A stretch of 15,390 nucleotides of DNA from Actinomycetes bacterium (GTDB lineage: Bacteria; Actinomycetota; Acidimicrobiia; Acidimicrobiales; RAAP-2). Made by a program: the position numbers and the translations under genes. The stretch lies in the NCBI GenBank assembly GCA_025352305.1, contig JANXTQ010000113.1, positions 1 to 15,390 of the forward strand, given 5' to 3'. Positions within the stretch are counted from its first letter, which is position 1; each line of letters begins with the position of its first letter. The notes beneath the pieces are model-generated. The model searched no databases and was not told the DNA's origin. It saw only the letters and a list, made by a program, of their open reading frames with translations. Positions 7,685-15,390 of this stretch are shown here, one piece after another.

Positions 7685-9129
7685 GCCGCCGCCTTTGTCA
7701 ATGCCGCCTCAATTCGCGACAAAACAACGTCGCGACCTAGTAGTTCCAATGATTCAAACAATGGAGGTCCTACGAGGCGGCCAGTAACGGCGCATCGAAT
7801 CGGAGCCTGGGCCTTTCTGAGATTGAGCTGAAGTGACTCACCGAGCAAAATGGTGCAGTCGTGCAACGCAGTGGCGCTCCAGTCAACCTCGCCAAACTTT
7901 TCGATTGCTTTGGTGAGCAGTTCCTGCGCCACGCTGTCACGACGAATCGTTTTATCAAACGCGGCATCATCAAACAGCGGAGCATCCAGGAACAGGAAGT
8001 CCACCATTGCGGGAACATCGGACAAAAGTGCGACCCGCTCTTGAACGAGAGGGGCGATTTTCGCAAAGCGATCTTCATCGAACTGAGCATCTGACCACGG
8101 GGGTGCTTGTTCACTGCGCCACGGCGAGGTCCACGGCGAGGTCCACGGGGAGCACCGTTGCACGAACTGCTCCAGTGGCAGTGCGCGGATGTACTCACCA
8201 TTGAGGTGAGCCAATTTCTTCACGTCAAAGAATGCCGGCGAATGACTGACGTCGCTTAAACGGAACTGTTGAATGCATGTGTCGGAATCAACAATTTCCA
8301 CATCTCCTCGCGGACTCCAGCCGAGCAGAGCGAGGTAGTTGACGAAGGCTTCGGGAAGATAGCCCTGGTCGCGGTACATCTCCACCGCTACGGGGTCGCG
8401 CCGCTTGGAGAGTTTCTTTCGTTGTTCGTTGACCAAAACGGGCAAGTGGGCGTAGTGAGGAATCGCAATCTTTTCGCCACTGGCTTCGTCGAGCGCCTCC
8501 CACAACAAAATTTGTCGGGGCGTGTTGGGTAGATGCTCCTCACCGCGAATGACGTGAGTGATGCGGTCCGCGCGGTCGTCGACGACGTTAGCGAGCGCAA
8601 AAAGCACCGCTCCCGACGGTTTGGCCACGACAAAATCATCAATCACGTCGTGAGAAAAACTGACGTCGCCGCGAACGTCATCGCTGACCACAATCTCGCC
8701 ACCGCTCGGCGCGCGAAATCGATACGCCGCGGTCGCCGAGGGACCTAGTGCGCGATCGCGACAGAATCCGTCGTAGCCCGGAGTCTTGTCAGCGCCTTTT
8801 CGTGCCGTCACGACCTCACCGGTGCAGTCACAGAAATAGAGATAGCCCGCTGCCATGAGCGAGGACAGAGCGTGCGCGTGCGCCGGGGCGTTATCACTCT
8901 GGCGAAACGGACCCTCGTCGGGGTGCATGCCCAGCCAGTTCATGGCCGAAACAATTCCATCCACCCACTCTTCGCGATTTCGCTCCGTGTCGGTGTCTTC
9001 AATGCGCAAAATAAAGACGCCTTCAGGGTCTTGGCGCGCAACAAACCAATTGAACAGGGCGCTGCGCGCACTGCCCACGTGGAAAAATCCCGTCGGAGAC
9101 GGTGCGAATCGGACGCGAGGTCCCGACAC
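7681..9129 (-). CDS. gltX: Glutamyl-tRNA synthetase
   Basis: This class I synthetase of 482 residues attaches glutamate to tRNA in the cytoplasm. The Rossmann fold opens with VRFAPSPTGFFHVGSARSAL, where HVGS (17-20) is the HIGH signature; KLSKR (239-243) is the KMSKS signature. RIEDTDTER (42-50) and RGEEHLPNTPRQ (195-206) are further family blocks. C100, C102 and C123 fit the zinc-binding insert of the E. coli type. The C-terminal anticodon-binding part carries an unusual Pro-Trp-Ser repeat at 328-337, coded by a 12-base tandem repeat. The GTG start is preceded by GAGGAG six bases away, lying in the end of the ferredoxin gene three bases upstream. If the genome lacks glnS, as is usual in Actinobacteria, the enzyme would also charge tRNA-Gln; that is not visible here. 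Confidence 0.97.
   Translation of the reverse strand: MSGPRVRFAPSPTGFFHVGSARSALFNWFVARQDPEGVFILRIEDTDTERNREEWVDGIVSAMNWLGMHPDEGPFRQSDNAPAHAHALSSLMAAGYLYFCDCTGEVVTARKGADKTPGYDGFCRDRALGPSATAAYRFRAPSGGEIVVSDDVRGDVSFSHDVIDDFVVAKPSGAVLFALANVVDDRADRITHVIRGEEHLPNTPRQILLWEALDEASGEKIAIPHYAHLPVLVNEQRKKLSKRRDPVAVEMYRDQGYLPEAFVNYLALLGWSPRGDVEIVDSDTCIQQFRLSDVSHSPAFFDVKKLAHLNGEYIRALPLEQFVQRCSPWTSPWTSPWRSEQAPPWSDAQFDEDRFAKIAPLVQERVALLSDVPAMVDFLFLDAPLFDDAAFDKTIRRDSVAQELLTKAIEKFGEVDWSATALHDCTILLGESLQLNLRKAQAPIRCAVTGRLVGPPLFESLELLGRDVVLSRIEAALTKAAA
8119..8154 (+). repeat. Three-unit 12-base tandem repeat inside gltX
   Basis: The unit CCACGGCGAGGT occurs at 8119-8130 and 8131-8142, then a third decayed copy CCACGGGGAGCA at 8143-8154. 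Being a multiple of three it keeps the frame and adds Pro-Trp-Thr/Arg-Ser units to GltX. Confidence 0.9.
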
Positions 9130-9132
9130 GAA

Positions 9133-9324
9133 CTACTCCTCGAGCGAGATGGCACCGGTGGGGCAGCTGTTGCGTGCCTCATGCATTTTCTCGGTGTACT
9201 CGGGACCAGGGTTCTCGTTCAAGATATAAAGAAATCCGTCATCGCGAACTTCAAAGATGTCGGGGGCAATGCCCATGCACACGGCGTTGCTCGCACAGAG
9301 ATCGAAATCAACAATGACCTTCAC
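9133..9324 (-). CDS. Small single-cluster ferredoxin, [3Fe-4S] type
   Basis: The 63-residue acidic protein carries one iron-sulfur cluster: C10-x5-C16 and C54-P55. The position between the first two cysteines that holds the extra ligand in [4Fe-4S] forms is Asn13. This CxxNxxC...CP arrangement is that of the small actinobacterial ferredoxins that often pass electrons to cytochrome P450s. No P450 or ferredoxin reductase gene is in the window, so the partner is unknown. GTG 9324 has AGGAG six bases upstream. It lies 39 bases after the UbiB-like gene and three bases before gltX, so it is probably co-transcribed with both. Confidence 0.92.
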   Translation of the reverse strand: MKVIVDFDLCASNAVCMGIAPDIFEVRDDGFLYILNENPGPEYTEKMHEARNSCPTGAISLEE

Positions 9325-9363
9325 GAACGGCTCCTTTGACGTAGTAGGTCAATGGTACTGGGG

Positions 9364-10866
9364 TCAGTTACTTTCGCTGAGCAGTTCTTCTAAGAACGCA
9401 CGATCCGACAGGATTGCTCGGTCCGACAAGTAGAGCCGTCCGTAGCGCTCGAAGTACATGAGTTGCTTGCCCAACAGAAAATTTCCTCGATCGAAATCGG
9501 TCATCAGTCCGCCACCTTCGACGGCCATCCGATGGATTTTTCGTTGCAGGCGCACCCGACGAAACAGTTCTCGCAACGATCTGTTTTGGAACGAGACACC
9601 GTTAGCTTGCGCCACTTGGACCTGCGTGACGTTCATCATCTCGGCAAAGGACACCTCGCCAAAAGGTCGCAGCAGAATTGGTTCGATCATTGATCGCATG
9701 AAGGCCGTCAGTTGTTGGTCGTTCATGCCCATGGCTTCACGAACCGACGGACCGTAATTTTGCAAGATGTGTTGGGTGACGTCGTCCCACGCTGATTCGT
9801 CACCGAGCACCGCCGACAACATGCGCACGAAGAAGTGGTGCGTGGCCTCATCGAGGCGTCCAACGATTCCCCAGTCGATCACTCCGATTCGACCGTCGCG
9901 CAGTAACAACAGATTTCCGGCGTGAACGTCGCCGTGAAAAGTTCCCCAGCGAACCGTCATCATGAAGAACCCGCGAATCAGTTGGTCAATCAGCGGAGCG
10001 GGATCGAGTCCCAACTCTTTGACCATTGCAAAATCGTCAATCGCCACCCCATCGAGAAACTCCATGGTGAGTACGTTGCGCGATGAGAACTCGAGGAACG
10101 GACGCGGAACAGCGATGAGGTCCAGACCCGATTTTTCCGTGAGAGCGCGAAAATGCCCGAGCGCACGCGCCTCGTTGCGAAGATCTAACTCTTCACCAAT
10201 TTGGATTCGCAGGCCGTCGAGTTGCTGCAACGTCGCGCCAGCCAACTGGGCGCCGGTTTGGCGAACCAGCACGCCAAACAGTGGCTCCATCAAGTCGAGA
10301 TCCGTTGCCACCAGGTGCTCAATACCGGGACGCAAAATTTTTACCGCGACGTCCGTGCCGTCGTGAAGAGTTGCGCGATGAACCACCGCGATCGACGCTT
10401 GTCCAATGGGCGTTTCCTCGAAGTGCGCGAAGACCTCTTCGAGAACAACGCCCAACTCATCTTCAATGACGCGTCGAACGTCCTCGTAGGCCACCACGGG
10501 ACCGGTGTCGAGACAGGAGCGAAACTCATCGCTCAATTCGTCGCCGAACAGCCCCGGAGATGACGCGATGATCTGGCCGAACTTTACAAACGTTCCACCC
10601 ACCTCTTCGAAGGCCAGCCGGAGGGGACGCGCGAGGCGCGTGGTGTCGATGGGAGCTTTAGTGACTCGAAATAGCTGCTGGGCCGTTAGGGGCCCGACGC
10701 GACGCGCAAAGACGCGCAACAGTTGAGCGCCTCTCTTGGCGAGTTCGCGTTTCGTTGGCTCGGGAAGTCGCCGCGCGTAGTAACGCGGCACCGTGGAATC
10801 ACTGACGCGCATCACTCGTATAACCCTAAAGGCGTAGGGATCGTTACGAATCTGAACCGAGCGCAA
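9364..10866 (-). CDS. ABC1/UbiB/AarF-family atypical kinase
   Basis: The product (about 500 residues from TTG 10866) belongs to the protein-kinase-like UbiB family, whose members support quinone and isoprenoid lipid metabolism; the physiological substrate is not settled. Family signatures are visible: the KxGQ segment FVKFGQ (93-98), the Ala-rich nucleotide loop GQASIAVVHRA (155-165), Lys in DVAVKILRPG (about 176), the ExD motif EELDLRNEA (225-233), the catalytic loop HGDVHAGN (311-318) and metal-binding D-W-G (331-333) in place of D-F-G. No membrane helices are obvious at the C-terminus, unlike Proteobacterial UbiB. I prefer TTG 10866 because AAGGGGG lies four bases upstream. ATG 10812 is an alternative. 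The ATG at 10941 would overlap the divergent reductase gene and is unlikely. Confidence 0.9.
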   Translation of the reverse strand: MRSVQIRNDPYAFRVIRVMRVSDSTVPRYYARRLPEPTKRELAKRGAQLLRVFARRVGPLTAQQLFRVTKAPIDTTRLARPLRLAFEEVGGTFVKFGQIIASSPGLFGDELSDEFRSCLDTGPVVAYEDVRRVIEDELGVVLEEVFAHFEETPIGQASIAVVHRATLHDGTDVAVKILRPGIEHLVATDLDLMEPLFGVLVRQTGAQLAGATLQQLDGLRIQIGEELDLRNEARALGHFRALTEKSGLDLIAVPRPFLEFSSRNVLTMEFLDGVAIDDFAMVKELGLDPAPLIDQLIRGFFMMTVRWGTFHGDVHAGNLLLLRDGRIGVIDWGIVGRLDEATHHFFVRMLSAVLGDESAWDDVTQHILQNYGPSVREAMGMNDQQLTAFMRSMIEPILLRPFGEVSFAEMMNVTQVQVAQANGVSFQNRSLRELFRRVRLQRKIHRMAVEGGGLMTDFDRGNFLLGKQLMYFERYGRLYLSDRAILSDRAFLEELLSESN

Positions 10867-10870
10867 CGTG

Positions 10871-10877
10871 CCCCCTT
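10871..10877 (-). promoter_or_regulatory. Ribosome binding site supporting TTG 10866 for the UbiB-like gene
   Basis: On the minus strand AAGGGGG is followed by CACG and TTG. It is the only strong purine-rich site before any candidate start of this gene. The case would fall if homologues consistently begin at the methionine coded at 10812. Confidence 0.4.
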
Positions 10878-10916
10878 GCCTACACTGAAGATCTCGCGCC
10901 ACGAAGGGAAATCTCT

Positions 10917-11837
10917 GTGCAGCATCGCTCCATTGGCTCACTATCTGCGTCCGTTATTGGAATAGGTTGCAACAACTTTGGTGGACGACTGGACTCCACG
11001 GGTACGAGTGCCGTCGTATTGGCCGCGATAGACGCTGGAATCAATTTTTTTGACACCGCCGACATCTACGGAGGAACCAAAAGCGAGGAACTATTGGGCG
11101 CCGCCCTCGGTTCTCGGCGCAGCGACGTTCTCATCGCTACCAAGTTCGGTCTGCCAATCGACGCCGAGCGTTACGGCGCACACCCGCAGTACGTGCGTCG
11201 CGCCTGCGACGATTCGCTACGTCGACTGAATACCGACTACATCGATCTCTACCAACTTCACGTACCCGACGAGAAAGTTCCCTTCGCCGACACGCTCGGC
11301 GCACTACACGAACTGATCAACGAGGGAAAGGTGCGCGAAATTGGTTGCTCCAATCTCTCGGTCGCGCAACTTCGTGAAGCCAAATCCGCGGCTAGCGATA
11401 ATCGAGCGTTTGCATCCATTCAAAATCAGTACTCACTGCTGTGGCGCGAGCCAGAAAATGACGGCGTCTTGGCCGAGTGCGAGGCGCTTCATCTCGGCTT
11501 TCTGCCCTACTACCCACTCGCCAACGGACTACTGACCGGCAAAGTTAGACCCGGTGAACCAATTCCCGAAGGCACCCGTTTGGCCCTGATGGCCCCCGAG
11601 CGAACAACACACTGGTTGAGCGACGAGTTCACGAGTCGCGTCAGCGAACTGCTTAATTTCGCTGACGAAGTTCAGATTCCCATCTTGACTCTCGCGTTTT
11701 CGTGGCTGCTGAGTCACGACGTTGTCAGTTCGGTCATTGCCGGAGCGTCGACGCCCGAGCAGGTCTGCGCCAATGCAGCGGCCGCCCAAGAACTGAGCGC
11801 TGATGTGGTTCAACGTTTGAACGAACTCACTCAGTAG
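10917..11837 (+). CDS. Aldo/keto reductase
   Basis: The 306-residue cytoplasmic protein has a TIM-barrel AKR sequence and should reduce an aldehyde or ketone with NADPH. The catalytic tetrad is visible: D46 (FFDTADIYGG), Y51, K76 (IATKFG) and H115 (YQLHVPD). SVIAGASTPEQV near 267-278 is the NADP phosphate-binding segment. Length is normal for the family (about 300-330). GTG 10917 follows GAAGGGA by seven bases, and a TACACT hexamer at 10881-10886 could be its -10 element, though no -35 is seen. It is divergent from the UbiB-like gene and convergent with pntB. The substrate cannot be predicted. Confidence 0.93.
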   Translation: MQHRSIGSLSASVIGIGCNNFGGRLDSTGTSAVVLAAIDAGINFFDTADIYGGTKSEELLGAALGSRRSDVLIATKFGLPIDAERYGAHPQYVRRACDDSLRRLNTDYIDLYQLHVPDEKVPFADTLGALHELINEGKVREIGCSNLSVAQLREAKSAASDNRAFASIQNQYSLLWREPENDGVLAECEALHLGFLPYYPLANGLLTGKVRPGEPIPEGTRLALMAPERTTHWLSDEFTSRVSELLNFADEVQIPILTLAFSWLLSHDVVSSVIAGASTPEQVCANAAAAQELSADVVQRLNELTQ

Positions 11838-11850
11838 TGCTTCGAGCAAT

Positions 11851-11872
11851 TCCTTGAGGGCAACCTCAGTTG
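11851..11872. terminator. Weak hairpin between convergent genes, possible bidirectional terminator
   Basis: TGAGG (11855-11859) and CCTCA (11864-11868) flank a GCAA loop in the 35 bases between the stops of the reductase and pntB. The stem is short and there is no clear U-tract on either strand, so the call rests mainly on position. Confidence 0.3.
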
Positions 11873-13273
11873 TTAGGAGGCCTTGACGGCCGTCACCAGT
11901 TTGCTGAGAGTGTCCTTCGCGTCTCCAAAGAGCAGAACCGTCTTGGGATCAAAGAGCAGATCGTTTTCGATTCCCGCAAAGCCGGGACGCATTGAACGCT
12001 TGAGAAAAACAATGTTCTGGGCGTCGCCAGCGTTGATGATCGGCATTCCGTAGATCGGCGAATGGGGATCATTCTTGGCGGCGGGATTGACCGTGTCGTT
12101 CGCTCCCACCACCAGCGCCACGTCGGCGGTCGCCAACTCGGAGTTGGCTTCATCCATCTCCTTGAGCTTTTCGTAAGGAATATTGGCCTCGGCGAGCAGC
12201 ACGTTCATATGTCCCGGCATGCGGCCCGCAACGGGGTGAATGGCGTAACTCACTTCTACGCCCTTGGATTCGAGCAGGTCGGCGAGTTCGCGCACGACGT
12301 GCTGTGCTTGGGCCACAGCGAGGCCGTAGCCGGGAACAATGACCACCTTGTTTGAATAAGCGAGGAGCACTCCAACGTCGTCGGGCGTGCCCGAGCGAAC
12401 GGTTCGCCCGTCGTCGCGGGCGGCGTCGCCGCTCGCGGTGACAACGGATCCGAATGCGGAGAACAGAACGTTGCTCAGCGAGCGACCCATCGCCGCGCTC
12501 ATCATGCGCGTCAGCAGGATTCCCGATGCGCCCACCAACGTTCCCGCGACGATGAGCAGGTTGTTGCCGAGCGTGAAACCCGAGGCGGCCACGGCGAGTC
12601 CCGTAAAGGCATTGAGCAAAGAGATCAGCACCGGAACGTCGGCCCCGCCAATTGGCAGAACAAAGATGATGCCGAGAACGAAGGCGACTATCAACAACAC
12701 CCACAGCAGCATCGACGACGAGGTAACCAATATGGTGACGATGAGCGCCAGGGCGGCCACTGCGAAGAGCGCGTTGATGATCTGTTGGCCCGGGTACGTA
12801 ATGGGCCGTCCGGTCATTAACTCTTGAAGTTTCGCGTAGGCAATCGCGGAACCGGAAAACGAGACCGTTCCAATCAGCACGCCGAGCAGAACTTCGAGCG
12901 TCACGTAGGTCGCCGGATGAGTTGATTTGATGTGAATAAATTCGGTGATCGAGACGAGTGCCGCTGCGCCACCACCGACTCCGTTAAATATCGCAACCAA
13001 CTGAGGCATGGCGGTAAAGCGCATGAAACGAGCTGCCGGCACCGCAACAATGGTGCCAATCGCCATGGCCAACAGAATCAAGGGGATGTGGCGAAGGTGC
13101 TGGCCCTGATCATTGAGTTTGAAAAAGGTGGCACCGACCGCCAGGATCATGCCGAACGCCGCAATGAGATTGCCCACGCGAGCGCGCTTCGGACTGCCGA
13201 GACCTTTCAGCGCCAAAACGAAGGTTGTCGCCGCAATCAGATAGATGAGGTCAATGAGTGTGCCTCGACTCAT
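11873..13273 (-). CDS. pntB: NAD(P) transhydrogenase beta subunit (PntB)
   Basis: The 466-residue protein supplies most of the proton channel (dII, about nine membrane helices within 1-290) and the NADPH-binding domain dIII (about 300-466) of the membrane transhydrogenase, which drives NADH + NADP+ to NAD+ + NADPH with inward proton flow. dIII signatures are all present: PGYGLAVAQAQHVV (314-327), HPVAGRMPGHMNVLLAEA (346-363), VVGANDTVNPAA (388-399) and KRSMRPGFAGIEN (425-437). At the position of E. coli beta-His91 the sequence reads AIFNGVGG with Asn97, as expected for the split-subunit type. ATG 13273 overlaps the pntAB stop by four bases and has no strong ribosome binding site of its own, which suggests translational coupling. 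Confidence 0.97.
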   Translation of the reverse strand: MSRGTLIDLIYLIAATTFVLALKGLGSPKRARVGNLIAAFGMILAVGATFFKLNDQGQHLRHIPLILLAMAIGTIVAVPAARFMRFTAMPQLVAIFNGVGGGAAALVSITEFIHIKSTHPATYVTLEVLLGVLIGTVSFSGSAIAYAKLQELMTGRPITYPGQQIINALFAVAALALIVTILVTSSSMLLWVLLIVAFVLGIIFVLPIGGADVPVLISLLNAFTGLAVAASGFTLGNNLLIVAGTLVGASGILLTRMMSAAMGRSLSNVLFSAFGSVVTASGDAARDDGRTVRSGTPDDVGVLLAYSNKVVIVPGYGLAVAQAQHVVRELADLLESKGVEVSYAIHPVAGRMPGHMNVLLAEANIPYEKLKEMDEANSELATADVALVVGANDTVNPAAKNDPHSPIYGMPIINAGDAQNIVFLKRSMRPGFAGIENDLLFDPKTVLLFGDAKDTLSKLVTAVKAS

Positions 13274-13590
13274 GAGGCGTCGCTTTCACTTTTCGCCTTG
13301 CGAGAAGGAGTCTTTGATTTGAACAGTTCCAGCATGCGATCAGTGACCACAAATCCTCCAACAACGTTGAGAGTCGCCAGAATGACCGCCAAAAAGCCGA
13401 GGAGTTCCTGAGTGGTGGAGTTCGCGGAACCGAGAATCAGCATCGAGCCCACCAGGATGACGCCGTGAATGGCGTTCGAACCGCTCATGAGGGGCGTGTG
13501 CAAAATGCTCGGCACCTTCGAGATGATCTCAATTCCGATGAAGACGCTCAAGATAAATACGGTCGAATATTCGAGCAAGGCGTTCGTCAC
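13270..13590 (-). CDS. pntAB: NAD(P) transhydrogenase alpha-2 subunit (PntAB)
   Basis: The 106-residue protein has three predicted membrane helices (about 8-28, 41-56, 62-84) and forms the alpha part of the dII membrane domain. The motif MSGSNAIHGVILVGSM (35-50) is typical; His42 is the candidate proton-path histidine in enzymes that lack the E. coli beta-His91. A charged Lys/Arg/Ser tail follows the last helix. GTG 13590 overlaps the pntAA stop as GTGA and has AAGGAG eight bases upstream. The separate small subunit is the Rhodospirillum/Thermus-type three-polypeptide layout, in contrast to the fused E. coli PntA. Confidence 0.95.
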   Translation of the reverse strand: MTNALLEYSTVFILSVFIGIEIISKVPSILHTPLMSGSNAIHGVILVGSMLILGSANSTTQELLGFLAVILATLNVVGGFVVTDRMLELFKSKTPSRKAKSESDAS

Positions 13591-14738
13591 GATGCGGTCT
13601 CCTTAGCAGCGGGCGTGATGGGCACGTGAGCAAGTTCGAGCAGTTGTGCGCTCGGAGCGTGATTGATGTCGCCATTACGTGCGACCGTGGCGCCAATGAC
13701 CACTTCGTCGTTCCAGTCGGGACTGACGGTGCCCTTTGATCCAAAGAGCGCCAGCAACTTAAGAACGTTGTTGGCGTACATGAAGCTCGCGTGAGTTCCC
13801 ATTTCGGCCGGCGGATTGGCCATTCCCACGATTCGCACACCGGCGTGCTCGACCACGGAGCCGGCCACCGTCAGTTCGCAGTTGCCGCCACCGTCAGCGG
13901 CCATATCAATGACGAGTGAGCCGTCGCTCATTGCATCCACCATCGCGGTCGTCACGAGGATCGGTGACTTGCGACCAGGAACGGCTGCGGTCGTAATAAC
14001 AATGTCGGCGCTCGCTACTTCGCTCAGCAGTGCTGCTTGTTGTTCGGCGCGCTCGGCGTCGGTGAGTTCTCGCGCGTATCCGCCGGCCGCGTCGGCCGTT
14101 ACGCCCAGCTGAACAAAAGTGGCACCGGCTGATTCAGCTTCCTCTTTCGCGGCGCTGCGAACGTCGTAGGCGCGAACTTTGGCTCCCAGTCGCTTCGCCG
14201 TGGAAATTGCCTGTAGTCCCGCCACTCCTACGCCCATCACCAAAACTTTGGCCGGGCGAATCGTTCCGGCGGCGGTAGTTAGCAGTGGAAAGAATCGATC
14301 GAAATAACTCGCTCCCGCCAGCGCCGCGCGATATCCGCTCACCGTGGCCTGGCTCGACAAGGCGTCCATGTACTGAGCGCGCGAAATCCGAGGAACAAGA
14401 TCGAAACTCACAATGGTGATCTTGCGATCGTTCAGCGCACGCACGACGTCAGCGACGAGCAGCGGTGACAGAAATGAGAGATGGAGCGATCCTTCTTTTA
14501 GGCGCTGTGATTCGGGCACCGTGGGGGGATTGACTCGAACCGTGACGTCGCCGAGCGGATCGGGTGAAATTTTGGCTCCCGCCGCTACGTACGCCGCGTC
14601 AGAGAAGTGTGCGCGCGAACCGGCCCCGGGTTCAACAACGACGTCCCAGCCGTCGGCGACCAGACTTTTTACGGCGTCCGGGGTCAGCGCTACACGCGTC
14701 TCGCCAACGCGTGATTCGGCCATCAGTGCAATTTGCAT
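13587..14738 (-). CDS. pntAA: NAD(P) transhydrogenase alpha-1 subunit, NAD-binding (PntAA)
   Basis: The 383-residue soluble domain dI binds NAD(H) and passes hydride to NADP+ on PntB. It opens with ESRVGETRVALTP (8-20), shared with alanine dehydrogenase. The R-Q-D residues of the dI/dIII interface are R117, Q122 and D125 in PRISRAQYMDALSSQ. The nucleotide fold is G169-V-G171-V-A-G174, with the strand-end acidic residue in AYDVR (190-194). ITTAAVPGRKSPILVT, in the region 250-270, covers the mobile loop area. The ATG at 14738 has no Shine-Dalgarno sequence; TGCTAGAAC ends six bases upstream and resembles an extended -10, so the transcript may be leaderless. The hydrolase stop lies 48 bases upstream, so read-through is also possible. 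Confidence 0.97.
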   Translation of the reverse strand: MQIALMAESRVGETRVALTPDAVKSLVADGWDVVVEPGAGSRAHFSDAAYVAAGAKISPDPLGDVTVRVNPPTVPESQRLKEGSLHLSFLSPLLVADVVRALNDRKITIVSFDLVPRISRAQYMDALSSQATVSGYRAALAGASYFDRFFPLLTTAAGTIRPAKVLVMGVGVAGLQAISTAKRLGAKVRAYDVRSAAKEEAESAGATFVQLGVTADAAGGYARELTDAERAEQQAALLSEVASADIVITTAAVPGRKSPILVTTAMVDAMSDGSLVIDMAADGGGNCELTVAGSVVEHAGVRIVGMANPPAEMGTHASFMYANNVLKLLALFGSKGTVSPDWNDEVVIGATVARNGDINHAPSAQLLELAHVPITPAAKETAS

Positions 14739-14786
14739 GGTTTTGTTCTAGCAGTCTCGTAGCGGTGTTGAGTTACTTCGCTCGCC

Positions 14787-15390
14787 TCAGGTGTGATGGG
14801 CCTTCACGAAGCGATCTATCTCGTCGGCCATTTGTTGCGACGCGTCGATGGGTAACCAGTGCCCCACATTTTCGACGCGTCGATAGGTAAAGTTCCCGCT
14901 GCAGTACTGAGCGGAGTTGATCATCTGTGACTCACTCAGCGCGTGATCGTCGCTCGACCAGATACCCAGTACGTCAGGCTGGATCACCGGAAGCGTCGGA
15001 GGTTCGCTCACGAAGGCGGAGGGTGAAATGTTCGCTCGATACCAACGCAGCTGGGCTTCTAACTGGCCGTCGCGCTCGAGTTCCGTGATGATCTCAGTCG
15101 TTCGAGGATGACGAAGCCACTCGCGCATCGCCTCATAATCATTGCGGCGAAGAAAAGCCTCTCCCACGCCTTCGTGAAAGAACAACAGTGTGTACCAACT
15201 TCGAATTTGCTGCTCGAGGCCCGCTGAACGAAAGGACGTTGGATGACCGACGCCCATAACGACCAAACTCGCCACCCGCTCGGGGAAAAAACTGGCCAAT
15301 GCCCACGCAAGATTGGCTCCCCAGTCGTGACCTACGACGTGACAACGCGCTAGTTCGTAGTGGTCCATGACGCCAACGAGGTCACCCACC
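14787..15390 (-). CDS. Alpha/beta hydrolase, epoxide-hydrolase-like (5' end outside window)
   Basis: The frame enters from the right edge and stops at 14787, giving the last 200 or so residues, roughly two thirds of a typical 290-320-residue enzyme. The nucleophile elbow GHDWGA has Asp as nucleophile, as in soluble epoxide hydrolases and haloalkane dehalogenases, in place of the Ser of esterases. The acid is probably one of the two Asp in IWSSDDHAL, and the base is His in VGHWLP. Two lid tyrosines, in WYTLLF and RWYRANI, match the ring-opening pair of epoxide hydrolases, which favours that reaction (epoxide to diol). The substrate is unknown. The true start is not in the window. Confidence 0.9.
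   Translation of the reverse strand, partial: VGDLVGVMDHYELARCHVVGHDWGANLAWALASFFPERVASLVVMGVGHPTSFRSAGLEQQIRSWYTLLFFHEGVGEAFLRRNDYEAMREWLRHPRTTEIITELERDGQLEAQLRWYRANISPSAFVSEPPTLPVIQPDVLGIWSSDDHALSESQMINSAQYCSGNFTYRRVENVGHWLPIDASQQMADEIDRFVKAHHT

Noticed and set aside
10867..10941. Extension of the UbiB-like gene to ATG 10941
   Set aside because: It would overlap the start of the divergent reductase gene and adds residues unlike the family.
12150..12704. Long 184-codon minus-strand frame within pntB
   Set aside because: Arg-rich shadow in another frame of a gene with complete PntB signatures.

Overview
The window looks like chromosomal DNA from an actinobacterium, most likely one related to Acidimicrobiia. 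This is an inference from four things: moderate GC, frequent GTG/TTG starts preceded by AGGAG-type ribosome binding sites, tRNA genes without an encoded CCA end, and secreted proteins built from C-x5-C repeats. No rRNA or other taxonomic marker is present.

The left part (1-6424) is a cell-surface region. A secreted right-handed beta-helix protein runs off the left edge on the minus strand. Diverging from it are a GT4-type glycosyltransferase and a very large exported protein of about 1147 residues. The large protein has a signal peptide, fourteen propeller-blade-like repeats (thirteen with a C-x5-C pair) and four fibronectin type III domains. Behind it lies the degenerate C-terminal end of an IS481-family transposase (about 6489-6770), which marks the border between this region and the housekeeping genes.

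The middle part (6799-10866, minus strand) reads, in transcription order, UbiB/AarF-type kinase, small ferredoxin, glutamyl-tRNA synthetase (gltX), YdcF-like DUF218 membrane protein, tRNA-Gln(CUG), tRNA-Glu(CUC). Gaps of 39 and 3 bases and a 4-base overlap suggest one operon for the four protein genes. The two tRNAs have their own promoter-like sequence. In bacteria without glutaminyl-tRNA synthetase, gltX charges both of these tRNAs, so enzyme and substrates are clustered.

The right part (10917-15390) has an aldo/keto reductase on the plus strand, convergent with a three-gene proton-translocating transhydrogenase operon on the minus strand (pntAA-pntAB-pntB, each overlapping the next by four bases). 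Upstream of that operon is the 3' part of an epoxide-hydrolase-like alpha/beta hydrolase cut by the right edge. The transhydrogenase makes NADPH from NADH at the cost of the proton gradient. The reductase and the ferredoxin are possible users of reducing power, but nothing in the sequence links them directly.

I do not see a clear new defence, mobile or biosynthetic system. The least ordinary content is the large Cys-repeat/FN3 exoprotein, in which one repeat has lost both cysteines together, followed by the IS481 remnant and the gltX-tRNA cluster.
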